64,000 bases of DNA from Lunularia cruciata (GCA_948567375.1 OX419761.1:39346243-39410242), one strand, 5' to 3'. Positions 34,668-46,929 are shown, counted from the stretch's first letter. Program-made: numbers and translations. Notes: a model not told the origin generated them from the letters alone.

Positions 34668-37600
34668 CTAGCTTTCGGTGTCTTTGCCCTTAGCATCATC
34701 TTTCCGTTGCTCCTGTCGAGAAAAAAGAAAGTTGAACGCACGTTATAATGTTATCCAACTGTCTTTAGAAGATATTCACCAGGCCGTCCGGATATGCGAT
34801 TAAAGGGCATAGCATGCTGTCTTCACTTCAACGAACTCGACAGGTAGGGTTGTGGAAGAGTCGGCACAACCAACATTATACCGATTATGTTAAAAATTCA
34901 AGCAAAATCTACAGGCCATGATGTGGTACCGCTGTTATCCGGATTACGAGGGTGGTCCTAGTGACCTGCATATGTTTGTTACATTTCTGTAAAGACTAGT
35001 TGACTAAAGGTCACATTTCATACCTCTTCTTGTTGAAACGACGCAAGCACATCTCGCACAGATGGGTCGTTGGGATCCACTCCAGGCAACTGTCCAAGAG
35101 GTCACAAAAATGCTCAGGACCTCACAAGGATGCCGGATGACTAGAAAGGGGAATCTTCCCACCAACATTGGAGACCTCTGCTCTAAGTACAACTTAAGGA
35201 TCACCAAAGGGTACCTCCATGTTAACAATCTCTACCTACGATTTTGGGATTTACAAGTAGCTCGCTGGCGAGGAGAAAGGCACAAGCATAGCACACTGAA
35301 TGCCTTACGAAAGGATTCCGAGTAACTCCTTGGCATGTGGCAGGGAGTACTATCTAGTAGTGCCAGAGGTTGCCACGCAGATTATAGACATGAACTGGGC
35401 AATTCCCATATTCAATATCTTAAGTTGGCACTCCGATGATATCCAAAATCGGCCTGAATGTGGGTCAAGCATACTAGTATCGAGAAGTCAATTAAAGAGA
35501 AGGCCAGTTGTTCGTACCGAAGCCAAAACGGACGACACGAAGCTCTGATCTCCAAGAACCCTGCTCATGTCAGAGGCGTTTCCAGGAGCTGCAGCAGATC
35601 CAGCTGCAGCGGCTGCTGCAGCTTCCTGCATCGACATCTCTAGAGCTGCACACGCCCAAAAGAGTCAAATATAGTTACTGGAGCACACTTTCAGGAAATC
35701 TAAAGAAGACCACATTTATTGAAGATAAGCTCTTCCTTCCTCTTGACATATGTCTGCATCATGTTCGACCGTTAATTTCTGCTGACCGGCATAACAGACA
35801 CACTCATACTGCCTACCACCAATGAACTGCTAAACAAAGCGTCACTTACCCAAAACAAGATCTTCAGACATTCCATCTCCCATTGTAATGTCTCCTGAAC
35901 CTTGAGCAGCAGCAGCTGCGGCAGTCTCAGCCATGGACATCTTCAAGGCTTGCTCTAGCAAGGCACTCTCTTCATCCTGGATAAACATAAACCGCATTAG
36001 TGAGGTTAAAGATACGCAAAAGAAAAGCTGATTCCAACTTGTTACAGTATATGGGCAGCAGAAGTACCTTAACCGAAGACACCTAGTTGTTTAGCTAGGA
36101 GGTACCTGATTGAGACCAAGAAATCAGCTGCATAACATGACCATAAACGAGCAACGCTTACCATAAAATCTGCTCCTTTATCGGCAGCCACGACAGGAGT
36201 TAAAGGGGACGCATCTATCATAGCAACATCACTGCCTTGCCCAGATGCCTCTCCGCCCTCTGGTTGATTCTTCGAAGCCTCTTCTGCTGCCCTCTTTGCA
36301 GCAGCTTCCTGTCTTGCACGTTCTTCCTCCATAGAAACCCGGAGAGCAAGAGCTAGTTCCGGATCCAAATTTGGGTCGACTCCAAACTCAAAACCTCCAG
36401 CACCACCAGCAGCTGCTGCAGCAGCCGCTGCTGCACCTGCGGCAGCAGCTGCAGCAAAGCCACTTCCTCCTTCTCCATCGCCAGTAAAAATTGATGAGCT
36501 GCGTAAGCATTTGCAGTCAGACGAAGGGAACAACAAAACAAAGCCAACATGATGGTATTTCCAACCATAATCTCAAGGATATTGTGTTTGTCCCATACAA
36601 GTTGCAGCAGCCTCTTGTACCTGGCAACGTAAATCTCTCGAGAGATATTTTCTTGTTTATTCATTTTCTCAAGTGGATCAAAACCACCCAAAGGATCCCA
36701 CCAAACGTTACCACTTATATGACTCGTCTGCGTTAGCTGCAATACATTTCTCACTAGCCCTTCAAAACAACCAATCAGGATTAAACAAGTGAGTACAAGA
36801 AGATCCTTGGGCAAGCCGACTAACCTTATGAGGACATCAGATAGAACAGCCTGACCAGGTGGAACATGTACAATGTGACTGTTGTCATTGCTTATCACTG
36901 CACTAAGTAAAGCATCCAGCTTATCTGATTTCCCATCATCCTCCTCGCCAAAGCTGACGATGTCCAGTGCAACATTGTACTTCCTGAGTTTCTTGCCAAT
37001 TGTCTCCAGTGTCTTTTTATCTGAAGCAACAGGGCTGACAAGATCCAAGTGATACTTTAGTGCAGGGAGACATAAGTTTGCAGTTTACAGAAATTGGTAC
37101 AAGAGATAGGTTATATAGGAGAAAAGGAAGCCTGTTGTCAGCACCAGTATGGATTGAAGGATAGAAAATCACACGTTATCTACAGATCCCTGGTGGCTTA
37201 CCTGCCAGCAAAAAGAACAATTCTTTGGCGCTGGTGTTTATTTTGACGATGTTTTAGTGCGAGTTGCGCTACTTGGACACCCGATGTCAAATTCATCTCT
37301 CCACCGATGTCTAAGCCTGAAATATGCATAAATAGTTCCAGTAAGTTTTCTCAGTTACTCGAGTGCTAACATAATATGTCATATTACTGGTTCATAGAAT
37401 ATCTCCAGACGTAGTGAATTACATTTGACTGCCAGGAAGAGAAAGAAAGAAACGTTCAAATGCCATATGAGAGCTAAAGCACCCACCGTGCATGCAAGAC
37501 AGAATTTTGCCGAGATCGGATGTTGGTGTCACGAGCACTCGGACGCCCTTGCCGGCCATAGTAAGCACACCAACTGTGTTCTCGGGATTTGACTAATACA

Positions 37601-38878
37601 GGTAGTATACCAGATTAGAGAGGAAAGTCAAACAAACCAGGCTAAAGTTCGTCCTTCCAAATAGCCCGATTGATCCTATGTACTGGATCGTCGAGGTCAA
37701 AATGAATAATCTAGAAACTACCTATCCCGAGCTCAAACACCTTGAGCTGTAATGCAGGAAACTACTCAACAATTAAATTCGAACTTTTACGTCCATCATA
37801 ATTTGAGTCGTGCTATGCCTGACCTCTCTAGGGTTTGGACTACCTCTGAGCCTACTTTAGTTTCGACGATAAGAGGATAAAATTGACTACACAGTTAAAA
37901 TTTATAGCTAGCTTCACAATATGACAATACACGGAATGCAGGGCTTGGATGCTAGAATGACCAATAGAGTAGAATATTATTCAACTATTAGACTCAAACT
38001 TTACTGTCCACCATAATTTAGGTTACGTTGTTCCTGACCTCTAGCTGGCTTCACAATTTGACAATACGCGGAATTCAGGACTTGGATGCTAGAAAGTGAT
38101 CTATGGCAGATAGTCATAGAACTCACCTGAGTTTTCGCGCCACAAATCAAATTTACAGCGTCAGCCTGCGCTTGAAAACGAGTCGGGGAGTAGTCCCCAT
38201 TGCGCATCCATTCTGAGTTATCAATACAAATCATAGTCGCCTGCCATAGAATACGATGACATTAGAAACCTTGCAATGTAATCGAGTCATTGCACACCTT
38301 TGGTGTTTCTGATGAGCGGTTGCTTTATGAACTCACTACTCTGAGGAGACCCCCTACTCTTCAGCAGTTTGAATGCTTCGGGAAGGCAGACCCGCCAGCC
38401 ACTCACTTGATGAAGGTCTATATGCTGGAGGAGTTAAACAACGGCTACTGAGAGTGATCATCAATTGCCGTACTCTCACAAACTGGAAACTTTAACCAAT
38501 CCACTTCTTGTATCATCGATTCAGACTGTGCTAGTAACATCATACATAGAAACCAAGAGATCTACACGACAGAATCAGGACCAATTAACGAAACCTAAAC
38601 GAAAATTCGAGGAACACGGGTTAGGACTCGAAAATATGGCAACAATCTCGACCATCTTCAACCAAATGAGACGGGTCAATTGTCTGTTACCCTACAAAGC
38701 TACAGCTATAAAGCAGCAGGGGTAACTGCTCCAGCAATGACAGATTTCAAACCCTTCATCGCAAGTTCCACCCCCGGGAGCAGGTTTTGTCGCTTATTCC
38801 AGCGCTGTAGTAAAATATGAAAAGAATTCGACATGCGGCTAAAAGCCTCTCTGAGCCATCACTCACCTCTAGCACCAT
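34668..38878 (-). CDS. RPN10: 26S proteasome non-ATPase regulatory subunit 4 / RPN10 ubiquitin receptor, 10 exons
   Basis: Subunit of the 19S regulatory particle that captures polyubiquitinated substrates. The exons, all GT-AG, are 38867..38878, 38127..38240, 37487..37592, 37202..37316, 36825..37034, 36162..36498, 35850..35976, 35518..35645, 35024..35089 and 34668..34712. They total 1260 nt, or 419 residues plus TAG. Residues 1-~190 form the VWA domain, starting [15 protein letters not shown] with the conserved D11, followed by [15 protein letters not shown]. Three ubiquitin-interacting motifs follow: [15 protein letters not shown] (231-245), [17 protein letters not shown] (299-315) and [15 protein letters not shown] (335-349), then the conserved [17 protein letters not shown]. 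Plant RPN10 is usually about 385-405 residues; the excess is mainly alanine runs at 201-216, 317-322 and 349-355. The first coding exon is only 12 nt (M-V-L-E). It lies 626 bp upstream but restores the known plant N-terminus exactly. Identification is certain; splice sites are by eye. Confidence 0.95.
38867..38878 (-). other. RPN10 coding micro-exon 1 (4 codons)
   Basis: ATGGTGCTAGAG followed directly by GTGAGT. Spliced to the acceptor at 38241-38242 (TATGGCAG|GCGACT), it yields [15 protein letters not shown], the canonical plant RPN10 start. Without it the protein would start at the internal Met7. Any 5'UTR is expected above 38878. Confidence 0.85.
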
Positions 38879-39271
38879 CGTGATCGACTGCTGCACCGCA
38901 GCACTATCCAATTCAAGTTCAGTCTTCCACAATTAGATTCTCGAAACCTGATGATGGACGATACACCCGACTGACCTGACCTTCGATGGAGGTATCGCAA
39001 TTCCAGACAGAAAGAAGTCCTATCGGGACCGGATCCTGGATATTTGCGTTTCTTCGTTCTTCATGGGATCTCCCCTCGAAAAGCTATGCGAGTCCTGGCA
39101 GTTGGAGAGCCAACGCGAGAGCAACCAACCAAACTCCTGATGCAAACCGATGAGGACGTCCCGCTATTTTCTTCTGAATTATGACCGCCATATGGTAAGA
39201 AAATTGTAAAGAACGTCACGAAATTCCGTAAATCGACTTATGAGTACAATAGATATCTTCCATAGATACAC

Positions 39272-39589
39272 TCATCCTTCGATGAAGAATTCCAAAGTAG
39301 ATCCGTAGATACAAGTTTGGGCAATGGACGCTTGATATTGGCTATATAGTACGTACCTCTTCTCATCGTAAAGTACGTAAGACATCGGAGCTAAATGAGA
39401 TGGCAGCGAAGTCGCAATTCTACTGCCAGTTTCCTTCAGAAGCACTGCAACTCCTCTCCTCTCGAAGGGAGACAGAGCGAACGGACGATGGTTTGAATTA
39501 GAGGTTTCAAAAATAGATTTAAGGGTAGTGCACGGCCCCGAGGTTTGATTTTTTTTGACGGGTAATGTCCCGTATTCATAAACTGCCAC
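39272..39589 (-). CDS. Hypothetical 105-codon open frame upstream of RPN10
   Basis: I do not recognise this product. It is an uninterrupted ATG-to-stop frame on the same strand as RPN10, about 400 bp upstream of its start, in DNA without visible TE similarity. The middle reads SPFERRGVAVLLKETGS and a plausible GT donor (GAAGAG|GTACGT) occurs about 25 codons before the stop, so it might be a first exon rather than a full gene. No transmembrane segment or known motif is visible. Chance is a serious alternative. Confidence 0.2.
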   Translation of the reverse strand: MAVYEYGTLPVKKNQTSGPCTTLKSIFETSNSNHRPFALSPFERRGVAVLLKETGSRIATSLPSHLAPMSYVLYDEKRYVLYSQYQASIAQTCIYGSTLEFFIEG

Positions 39590-40307
39590 TAGGGAGTCTC
39601 AGTTGGAATAATTTTATGGCAGTTAGGTTGGTCCCGTGAAATAAACTAAACTAAGCTAAACTAGGGTGTCGCACAAATCCAGACGGCTGCAACTTTGGAA
39701 CTTTTGAAATATCCATAGAAATATCATGGTGATACGAAATGTCCATACGAAATACATTATGGTGATATCGAAAGTTTTATTATTTGTTGTGATAAAATCA
39801 GGAAAGGCTTATAAGACAAAAGAAAATTTATAAATCATACAAAGGAAATTTAAGACTCATACGTTCAAGGTTAAGAATAGAAATATTTAAGAGTCATGCG
39901 AACAAGGTCAAGAATGAATATAATTGCTACAAGTAGTTTTGTAAGTTTTGTTTTGAAGACATGCGAAGGAGGTCTCGGTTTGTCCTTAATTAATATTTAT
40001 CATCTTCTTCCATACCCACCCTAAACCCCATCACGAATTCGCGTCTACCTTTCTTGCAATGTCCATAAAGTTAAGTACGAGAGTGCGTTCACCCCGTAAT
40101 TTAGAAGTGTATCCCTGTTTCACCTGCCATAAAAAAAAAACTCTAAAAAACCTTCCCCCACTGAAAAAAAAGCTGAAAGTCTATATATTTTCTTGCGGGG
40201 CAAATGGTGTGAAAGGATAACTTGGTCACTGAGACGCCTCGTCAACAGTAAGTGACCCGTAAGCCTTCACAGCTGCGGGGTTTCACCGGTTTTCCCCGTA
40301 AATCTAA

Positions 40308-40430
40308 ACTCTAATCTTTTATAGGGTATCCATAAATCTATTCATTTCCCTCTTTGTGCTTCCCTCCTTCATAAACACTCTTTACTTAACCCTAATCTTT
40401 TATAGAGTACCCATAAATCTATTTATAAAC
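40308..40430. repeat. 81-bp spaced duplication
   Basis: CTAATCTTTTATAGGGTATC-type blocks begin at 40311 and 40392, each followed by CATAAATCTATT. They lie upstream of the non-LTR remnant. Confidence 0.75.
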
Positions 40431-40762
40431 ACTCTGGAGTGAAGGAGGGAGAGAGGCTACCGGTGAGAGAGATGGGAGAAAAGAGATTTTAGATTTTTGG
40501 AAAGCTCATCAATATATTTCATGAGTGAATAGTCTCTATTTTGTTCATTTTTTAATTTTGATTCTAGGGTATCTAGATTGAAAGTATGGAGAATTGAATG
40601 AGAAGTTATGAGGATTTTTCCATTTTTTTAGGGTTTAGAGTGATTATTTCAAATTGAGAAATTGAGAGGGATGGATCTGGAATTTTCAATTCTGATCTCT
40701 TGGTATTCATGCTTTAATTCCATAGGAACTTAGTTTTAAAAAGTTTGAGATAGAAACTAGAG

Positions 40763-43700
40763 ATGACAACAATTTATAGTTTTAGGGTTTGGAGAAATAG
40801 TATTTACTCATGTGAGTTAGGATGTGAAGGGTTGTGGTTCGGTATGTATGGGGAGATACAAAGAGTAGCATACAATGCTACTCTTCATATCTCTTCTACT
40901 CTTATTGTTATCATTATTCTTGTGTTAGCCATGGCCAGGTTCCCTGTGTGTGATACACCATGCATGATGTGTCACCAATGTTTTACCTCACAAAGCATAA
41001 AGACCCATGTGGGAAGGATGCACAAAGATTATGATTGGACAATTTGGGATGCTCACTTGAGGGGAGCAACCATATCTACAGCAATGACACTCGAGATTAC
41101 ACACACTTACTTTATCCCTTTGTTGATCATTCTAGAGATATCAATCTAGTTGTAGGAGTGGTTAGCATCTCATGCGGGTTGTATTTTTGAGGTTATTTGA
41201 AACTAGTTTTCCATGTCCACATCTATCCCATAAGTTACAATGTACACTCCGTGATGAAGTTAGACAAGCTTTTTGCATACCACTTGATCATTTTGCATAT
41301 GAACCCTTGGACGAGTTAGCATGGTTCTTATTCCTCTTATTCCTTCCATGGTGTCTTTGTTGTGCTAGAGGGGGACTTGCGGGGCTTAGAGAAGTGACTA
41401 GCAGATTTTGTTGACTCCAAGCAAGGGTTTGGGCTGCCCAACAAGAGGAGTCTATTAGGGTTACACGTCTTAGAGATAGTTTCTACCACATGATACCACA
41501 AAGTCCACTCTATTACAAAGGTGTAGGATGTTGGATCAAGTGGGAGAGTTTAGTAGAGTAGCACAAGCACTACACCTTTTGTCTATAGCTAGTCTCATTG
41601 ATGAGACTATCTCTTTCCTATGCTCACTACATCTTATAGCAAAAGAGGGAGTACCATTAGAGATCTTAGATTTTCAGCCTAAGTAGCTTTTATGTTTTGA
41701 AAGGTTGTGTTTTAAACAAGTGTTGTGCACTGCTCCTTGCTTCTCCTCAAGAAGCTTGTCAAGGATGGTGTTTGAGCATCTTAGAGATTGTTTTTAGGCA
41801 AATGATCCTTCTAGTGGATCTATTGAGCTATTTCAAGTGGTTGCAATAGCAACAAGGAGAGATACTCCTATGTCATTTGTCAAGTGTTAGGTGTTAGGTG
41901 TTAGGTGCTAGTCAACTTCTTGCGATGGAGAAGAACATAGTGTGCATTAGATAGATTGCTATTGGAGAGATCTTTTTGTGTTTGGTTAGTTGCACCATTG
42001 TCCATTAGCATTGTTCTCACTTTCAACAACACCTCAATCCTCATCAGTTTGAAGTAGCTATACTTGGAGGTTGTGAGGCTATATTAAGGCATTAGGGCAC
42101 TCTTAGATATCCATCCGAAGTAGATCGTCCTATGGGTGGATGTTGAGAAAACTTTTAATAACATCTCTTGGGCTTCTATCTTTAGAGAGCTAAGGGAGGA
42201 TGGTGGATGCTTGGCGGGTCTTATTCCTTTTTTGTTGCCATTGTATAACTCTCTTGCTTCCTTTTACTACCAACATGATTGGTAATAGGAAGGAGTCACC
42301 ATCTTGGAGTTAGTTTACAATACAAAATAGGGAGATCTTTTAGAAGGATCTTTATTTGCCATGGCTCACTTCAAAGCTCTCTAATCTACTACTTTGGTCA
42401 TGTAAGATTATGTATTTCTCTCCTCAACATACAATACATACATTATGGGCCCCATATCATATTAAGCACATCTTTGATCACTTGACTACCAAGCTACATC
42501 TTGTAGGCTTTAGAATCAAGGTGTCAAAGTGTAGAGTATGGTCCTCTTTATATATCTCTCCTTGCCTTGAGCTTCCAAAAGAGTGTATCATATTCTCTGA
42601 TGGACTTTGTATTCTTGGAGTGTCAATAAGATCCAAGGATTTTGTCACATGCTTCTTCAAAATTGCTCTTGTAGAGGATATTCTCCATATGGATAACCTT
42701 CCTTTACTAGGAGATCCACAAGTGGCATTGGTATACTCTTCTCTAGTATAGCCCGTCGATTGACTTACCTTCTCCGCACGGTTCTTCCTTCCTTGACCTT
42801 CCTATCACATCTGAGAGCTTTTGCTAGACGGATTATGGGAGTCTTTGGTGATATAATTGGACCAAGGACATCCAAATGTGTGATAAGGGACTTGGCACAT
42901 AGATAAACATTTCTACCAATCTCATGCAAAGAGGTAGGTATATTATATATAGATGAGATGGCACCTAAATTGTTTTTGGGTAGTTGGGCTCTCTTGCCAC
43001 CCCTACTTTCCTCCCATTTTGTGGTTGATGATAGGCCAATTTTGGAGACATATGTGATTGAGGTGGAGGAAGGATCCTTTTCTTTCCAAATATTATTGCG
43101 GCAGATGAGAGATGGTCTATCTCTACAAGCACAAGAGGACATTCTATCCTTTGCTTCACTACCATCAAATTGGACCAAAGGTTTGCAATCTTCCTTGATA
43201 AAGCAACAATGATAGCATACACTACATTATTTCTTAGTTGATCCATCCATTCCTCAAACCACTAGAGCACATCTTTGCTTTTGCTTTAACAAGTATCCTA
43301 ACTCTAACATACATTACGGCATTTCAACTTGCATCAACTATTTTCTCTATAGCAATGAGGTTCTGCCAAAGTTTGGTCCACCCATTTGCATCTTCATTAC
43401 TCACTTATGAGTGTGGTTCTACACTAGATGTAGTAGCAGTCCATATGACATTGTGCCCTTTTGGAGGATAGAAGATAGCTACACATGATGCAATCAAGGA
43501 TATAGTATTTGCTATGGCACAAGAGAGTGGATACCTTGCTAGGAGGGAGCTTTGCAAACAACATGTGTTAAAGCAGACTTACACTTGGTCCAATATAATC
43601 AAGTGATAGTGGAAGATGTTGTGGTTACAAACATTGTGTGTGATGCAGTTTTGGAGGGAGTGATTACTCATCCCCCTAAATAGGAGGTGAATGGAGCAGC

Positions 43701-43970
43701 AACACACAAGGTCTCCAAGTAGAAACATATGCAACAAGATCACCTCTTTTTTCCTCTAGCCTTGGAGTTATATGGAGCGATGGAAATGGCATTTGATACA
43801 TTTGTCATGGAGTGCACAAGAGCTTATCATATTAGACATTAGGGGTATCACTCTCACTCTCGCTCTCATACTTTGTAGCATACTTTAAACAACATGTGTT
43901 CATTGCTTTATAGAAAGCATTGGCTTGTGCAATCCATAAGAGAGCAATAACAATAGGTGATGCTTCTTTT
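40763..43970 (+). mobile_element. Non-LTR retroelement remnant with N-terminal zinc finger and RT
   Basis: Plus-strand decayed ORF. At 40950-41025 a C2H2-like finger reads CMMCHQCFTSQSIKTHVGRMH. RT block A is LWVDVEKTFNNISWASIFRE (about 42130-42190), continuing GLIPFLLPLYNSLASFYY. Later RT parts are LHLVGFRIKVSKCRVWS and CILGVSIRSKDFV (42356-42751). The catalytic D-D box is not recognisable; the likely place reads SPQHTIHTLWAP. The C-terminal part extends to LALELYGAMEMAFDTFVMEC (about 43760-43820). A finger before the RT and the lack of a visible APE endonuclease recall R2-type elements; classification is tentative. Confidence 0.7.
42100..42760 (+). pseudogene. RT domain of the non-LTR element
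   Basis: The VDVEKTFNNI block and the G-F-R-I-K-V-S-K-C block bracket the fingers-palm region. The interval contains several stops and at least one frameshift, and the expected x-A-D-D is absent. An uninterrupted frame of 131 codons (42356-42751) covers the second half. Confidence 0.7.
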
Positions 43971-44049
43971 GATGTTCCCATAAATTTTAGACCTTACAAC
44001 TTGCATAACTCAGATATCTTAGATGCAATTATGAAAATTTCTCATATCG

Positions 44050-44165
44050 TTACTATTGGGGCTTAGCCCAAATTTACCTCATTTGTCTCTCCCATGTGAG
44101 GCTTGATGTGGTCTTCCATCTTTCTTGTTTGCTACATGGTTGCCTTTTTTCTTTGGTTGGTAAAG
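44050..44165 (+). repeat. Dispersed repeat R (copy 6)
   Basis: GGGGCTTAGCCC, then TCTCTCCCATGTGAGGCTTGA and GTTGCCTTTTTTCTTT. The 50 bases before it (ATATCTTAGATGCAAT) also match the flank of the copy at 525, so the repeat unit is longer than the core. Confidence 0.6.
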
Positions 44166-44239
44166 TCTGATAAAGCCACTAAGGACAAACACCATCACAA
44201 ACCAAAGGGATTTTGTCACTAAGGATAGCCAAACATATA

Positions 44240-46045
44240 CTTTTCTTTTATAAAGAAGATCAGTTAAAATTATAAATTTAGAATATTTAATTATATATAT
44301 ATGAAACCTTCTAAAAAATAAATTTATTAATTATTACTTACCTAAATTTATAAGATTTTAATGAATATAAATATAGGATAATGAGAATCATTTTCTATAA
44401 TAATTTTGTATTCAAGTAAAAAATATAATCACTAGGTTGCATGTTTGTTAACAAAGCTCTTGGACCCCATTATAAGAGCAGAAAATTAATTTAAAGAATC
44501 TTCAAATTAATTTTTTGAATATAATTATAATATTTGTATCACTAAGAATCCATTTAGAGTAGTAAAATGATTATACATTGATGACGAACCATGTCACACA
44601 AGTATTAAGGGTAAGTTCTTGCACTTGAAAATATAGTGTGTTTTATCTATATACAACAACCAAATATGAAATCCAGAATTATCATATCTCACTTTTAATT
44701 TTTTTAGATACATGTGAATTAAACTAGATAAATGAGAAAGAGAGCAATATAGTTTTGGTTGTTTAAGTTTACATTCAAAGAATAAAAAAACAAGGGTGAA
44801 GATGTTACACTTGTAAAAGGTGTAAAATACTTCTTCTATAATTAAAATTTTCAAAACAATATAGTACCAAAAATATTGATTAATTATTCTTATAATGTCC
44901 ATATATATATTATATCTATGGTGAGGATCACATTTTGTAGAAAAATAATTTTTAACTACTTATAATATTATACTTGATAGTTGATAGTTTATAGCATTCT
45001 TTACTAACTTGCTTTAGTGTTTTTTAGGAAAATCTAATTATGAAGGAATATACAACATCAAGTTGTAAATATGTTTTATTTTTCACATGTTTCAATGTAT
45101 TATATTACTAGGAGTACAAATAATTATCAATTTGATAATATCTCTTTTACATTTTTTATATGGCCATGATTCTTCACTATATTTAGGTCACTTGGAGTAC
45201 AAATAGTTACCATAATCATAGTATCTCTTTTGTATTTTTTATATCATCCATACAATGAATATGGATTTGGTTTGCTTATCGCATTATTTAAGAAAATATC
45301 TCAACTATCTATGAAATCATCCTTACTTATACTTTTTTGTCCAAGGTGCAAAGTGTGGTTCTTGAAATTTCTACTTAATTATGAAGATAATTTATAATAC
45401 TATAAGCTTTCCGTCTTCCTTGTAAACTCATATGCAATAAATATTTTATACCACTATTATTATCCAATCATATGTCAAAATTATAATTTCTTTTCTCTTA
45501 AACTTCTAACATGGTAAAAGTCTAAAGGAGGAAGATGTGTATCTCTTATTTGCCTTAGATTTTAAAGATATTTGTTATCCTTTTTGTTTGATAAACTTGA
45601 GATACTAATTAGAAAAATAAATTTACTTACTTTAATATGACATGATAAAGTATCTTAAACTTTCTAGGTTCTTTTGTTTGTTGATCAAATATAGTGGGAA
45701 GTAATTTAAAAATAAATTAAAAAGCAACCCATAGTTTAAATGAACTTCTTAATCTTGGAATATTTGTCATTACTGGAGAAATATATTATGTGTATGCATT
45801 GTAGGTGGTTGAATGTATAGTTATTTCTCTTGTTATTATTATTATTATTATTTTGGATGATTTTTTAGAATTTCATCTTGTTAGTTGAGAGAGTAGATTT
45901 CAAATAAAATCTACTTGAAGGTCTTTTCCTTATTATTCTTTATTACAAGACTTGATACTTGTAAATTTTCTAATAAATAATTTAATATTTTGCAAATCTA
46001 TAAGGAATATCTCACTAAATTTGGTAAAGTGGAGAATGCACTTAG
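44240..46045. other. Very AT-rich unassigned DNA
   Basis: Includes an 83-bp tandem duplication (45111-45265; units begin GGAGTACAAATA) and an (ATT)n run near 45833-45855. The 102-codon minus frame at 44594-44902 is Ile/Tyr/Leu-rich and unrecognised. Confidence 0.4.
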
Positions 46046-46537
46046 TGTAAAAAACCAAGGAGAGAAATATGAGAATGGAAGATCATATTGTGCCTCTTAA
46101 ATGAGAGAACTCCAAATGCATAGCATGAGCTTGAGCTTTGGTATTTATAGAGAATATACAAGGCTCTTGAGAAGCCTTTAAGAAGTTTCCTAAAAGTTGT
46201 CTTCTTAGAATACAAGCTAAGTTAACCAAGAAGCTTCTTGAAAAGTTTTCTTCTAGAAATTGTATACTTTGCATGCAAGCTAAGCTAGTTGGGAAGCTTC
46301 CCAAGAAACTTCCATCTAGAAGCTATATACTTGGCATTCAAGCCAAGCTAGTCAAGAAGCTTCCCAAGAAGCTTCCTCTTAGAAGTCATCACTTGGCATA
46401 CATATTGTCCGATACTTGGAATGGACTAAGTAGCTTCCTAGATGCTTCTAAAACATTCTTATAATTCTTGGCTAATTTGGTCTAATTGCTATTTCATTAG
46501 TCTCGACTAACTCATTTCTAAAATCTATATTGTTATA
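46046..46537 (-). repeat. LTR A (492 bp) of a second chromovirus copy
   Basis: Plus strand starts TGTAAAAAACCAAGG and ends ATATTGTTATA, matching LTR C at both ends. It is longer because of three 63-bp units inside (46213, 46276, 46339). It is followed at 46538-46550 by a decayed PPT and then by a chromodomain end, as in the downstream element. Confidence 0.75.
46213..46395. repeat. Three 63-bp units inside LTR A
   Basis: CAAGCTAAGnTAnnn recurs at 46213, 46276 and 46339, exactly 63 bp apart, each followed by inverted GAAGCTTC motifs. LTR C has fewer units, so copy number varies between LTRs. Confidence 0.8.
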
Positions 46538-46554
46538 TATGCTCCCATCGCTAG

Positions 46555-46781
46555 TTGGGGATGTCTTTCTCACCATGGAAGCTTCAAAATCCTAGATGGT
46601 TATTTGTGCATTGTGGAGATGAGAAAGAGGCTCCCAAGTGGCATCATGAGGGGGATATCCTTTCCAAAGGACTTTGTACTCAATGTGTTATTGGCGGTCA
46701 TGTTGAATGTGACAACGTGCAAGGATATGATCAACCTTATACTCCTCATGATCATTGATGAGGACTAGAGGAGGAGGAAGT
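46555..46781 (-). pseudogene. Second chromodomain fragment
   Basis: The minus strand reads HIEYKVLWKGYPPHDATWEP near 46690-46620, without the stop seen in the other copy. It is bordered by LTR A below, and breaks off at about 46781 into LTR B. It is only the last ~230 bp of an element. Confidence 0.75.
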
Positions 46782-46929
46782 TGTATAAGTAGGAGAAAAA
46801 TAGGAGAATGGAAAGTGAAAGCTCACATTGGGACTCTTGAATGAGGGAAATTTCAAATGCCTAGCATGAGCTTAGGTTTTGGTATGTATAAGGAGAATAC
46901 AAGTTTAAGTTGCTTTCTTGGAGTGCAAG

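Larger units (their letters stand above)
38879..40760. other. RPN10 upstream region and unassigned DNA
   Basis: 38879-39270 should include the RPN10 5'UTR and promoter. A 105-codon minus-strand open frame lies at 39272-39589; within it, codons ending in APMSYVLYDEKR are followed by GTACGTAC, a possible splice donor. It could be an upstream exon, an upstream ORF or chance. 39640-40300 holds homopolymer A runs and short unassigned repeats. No TE domain is seen before 40760. Confidence 0.4.
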
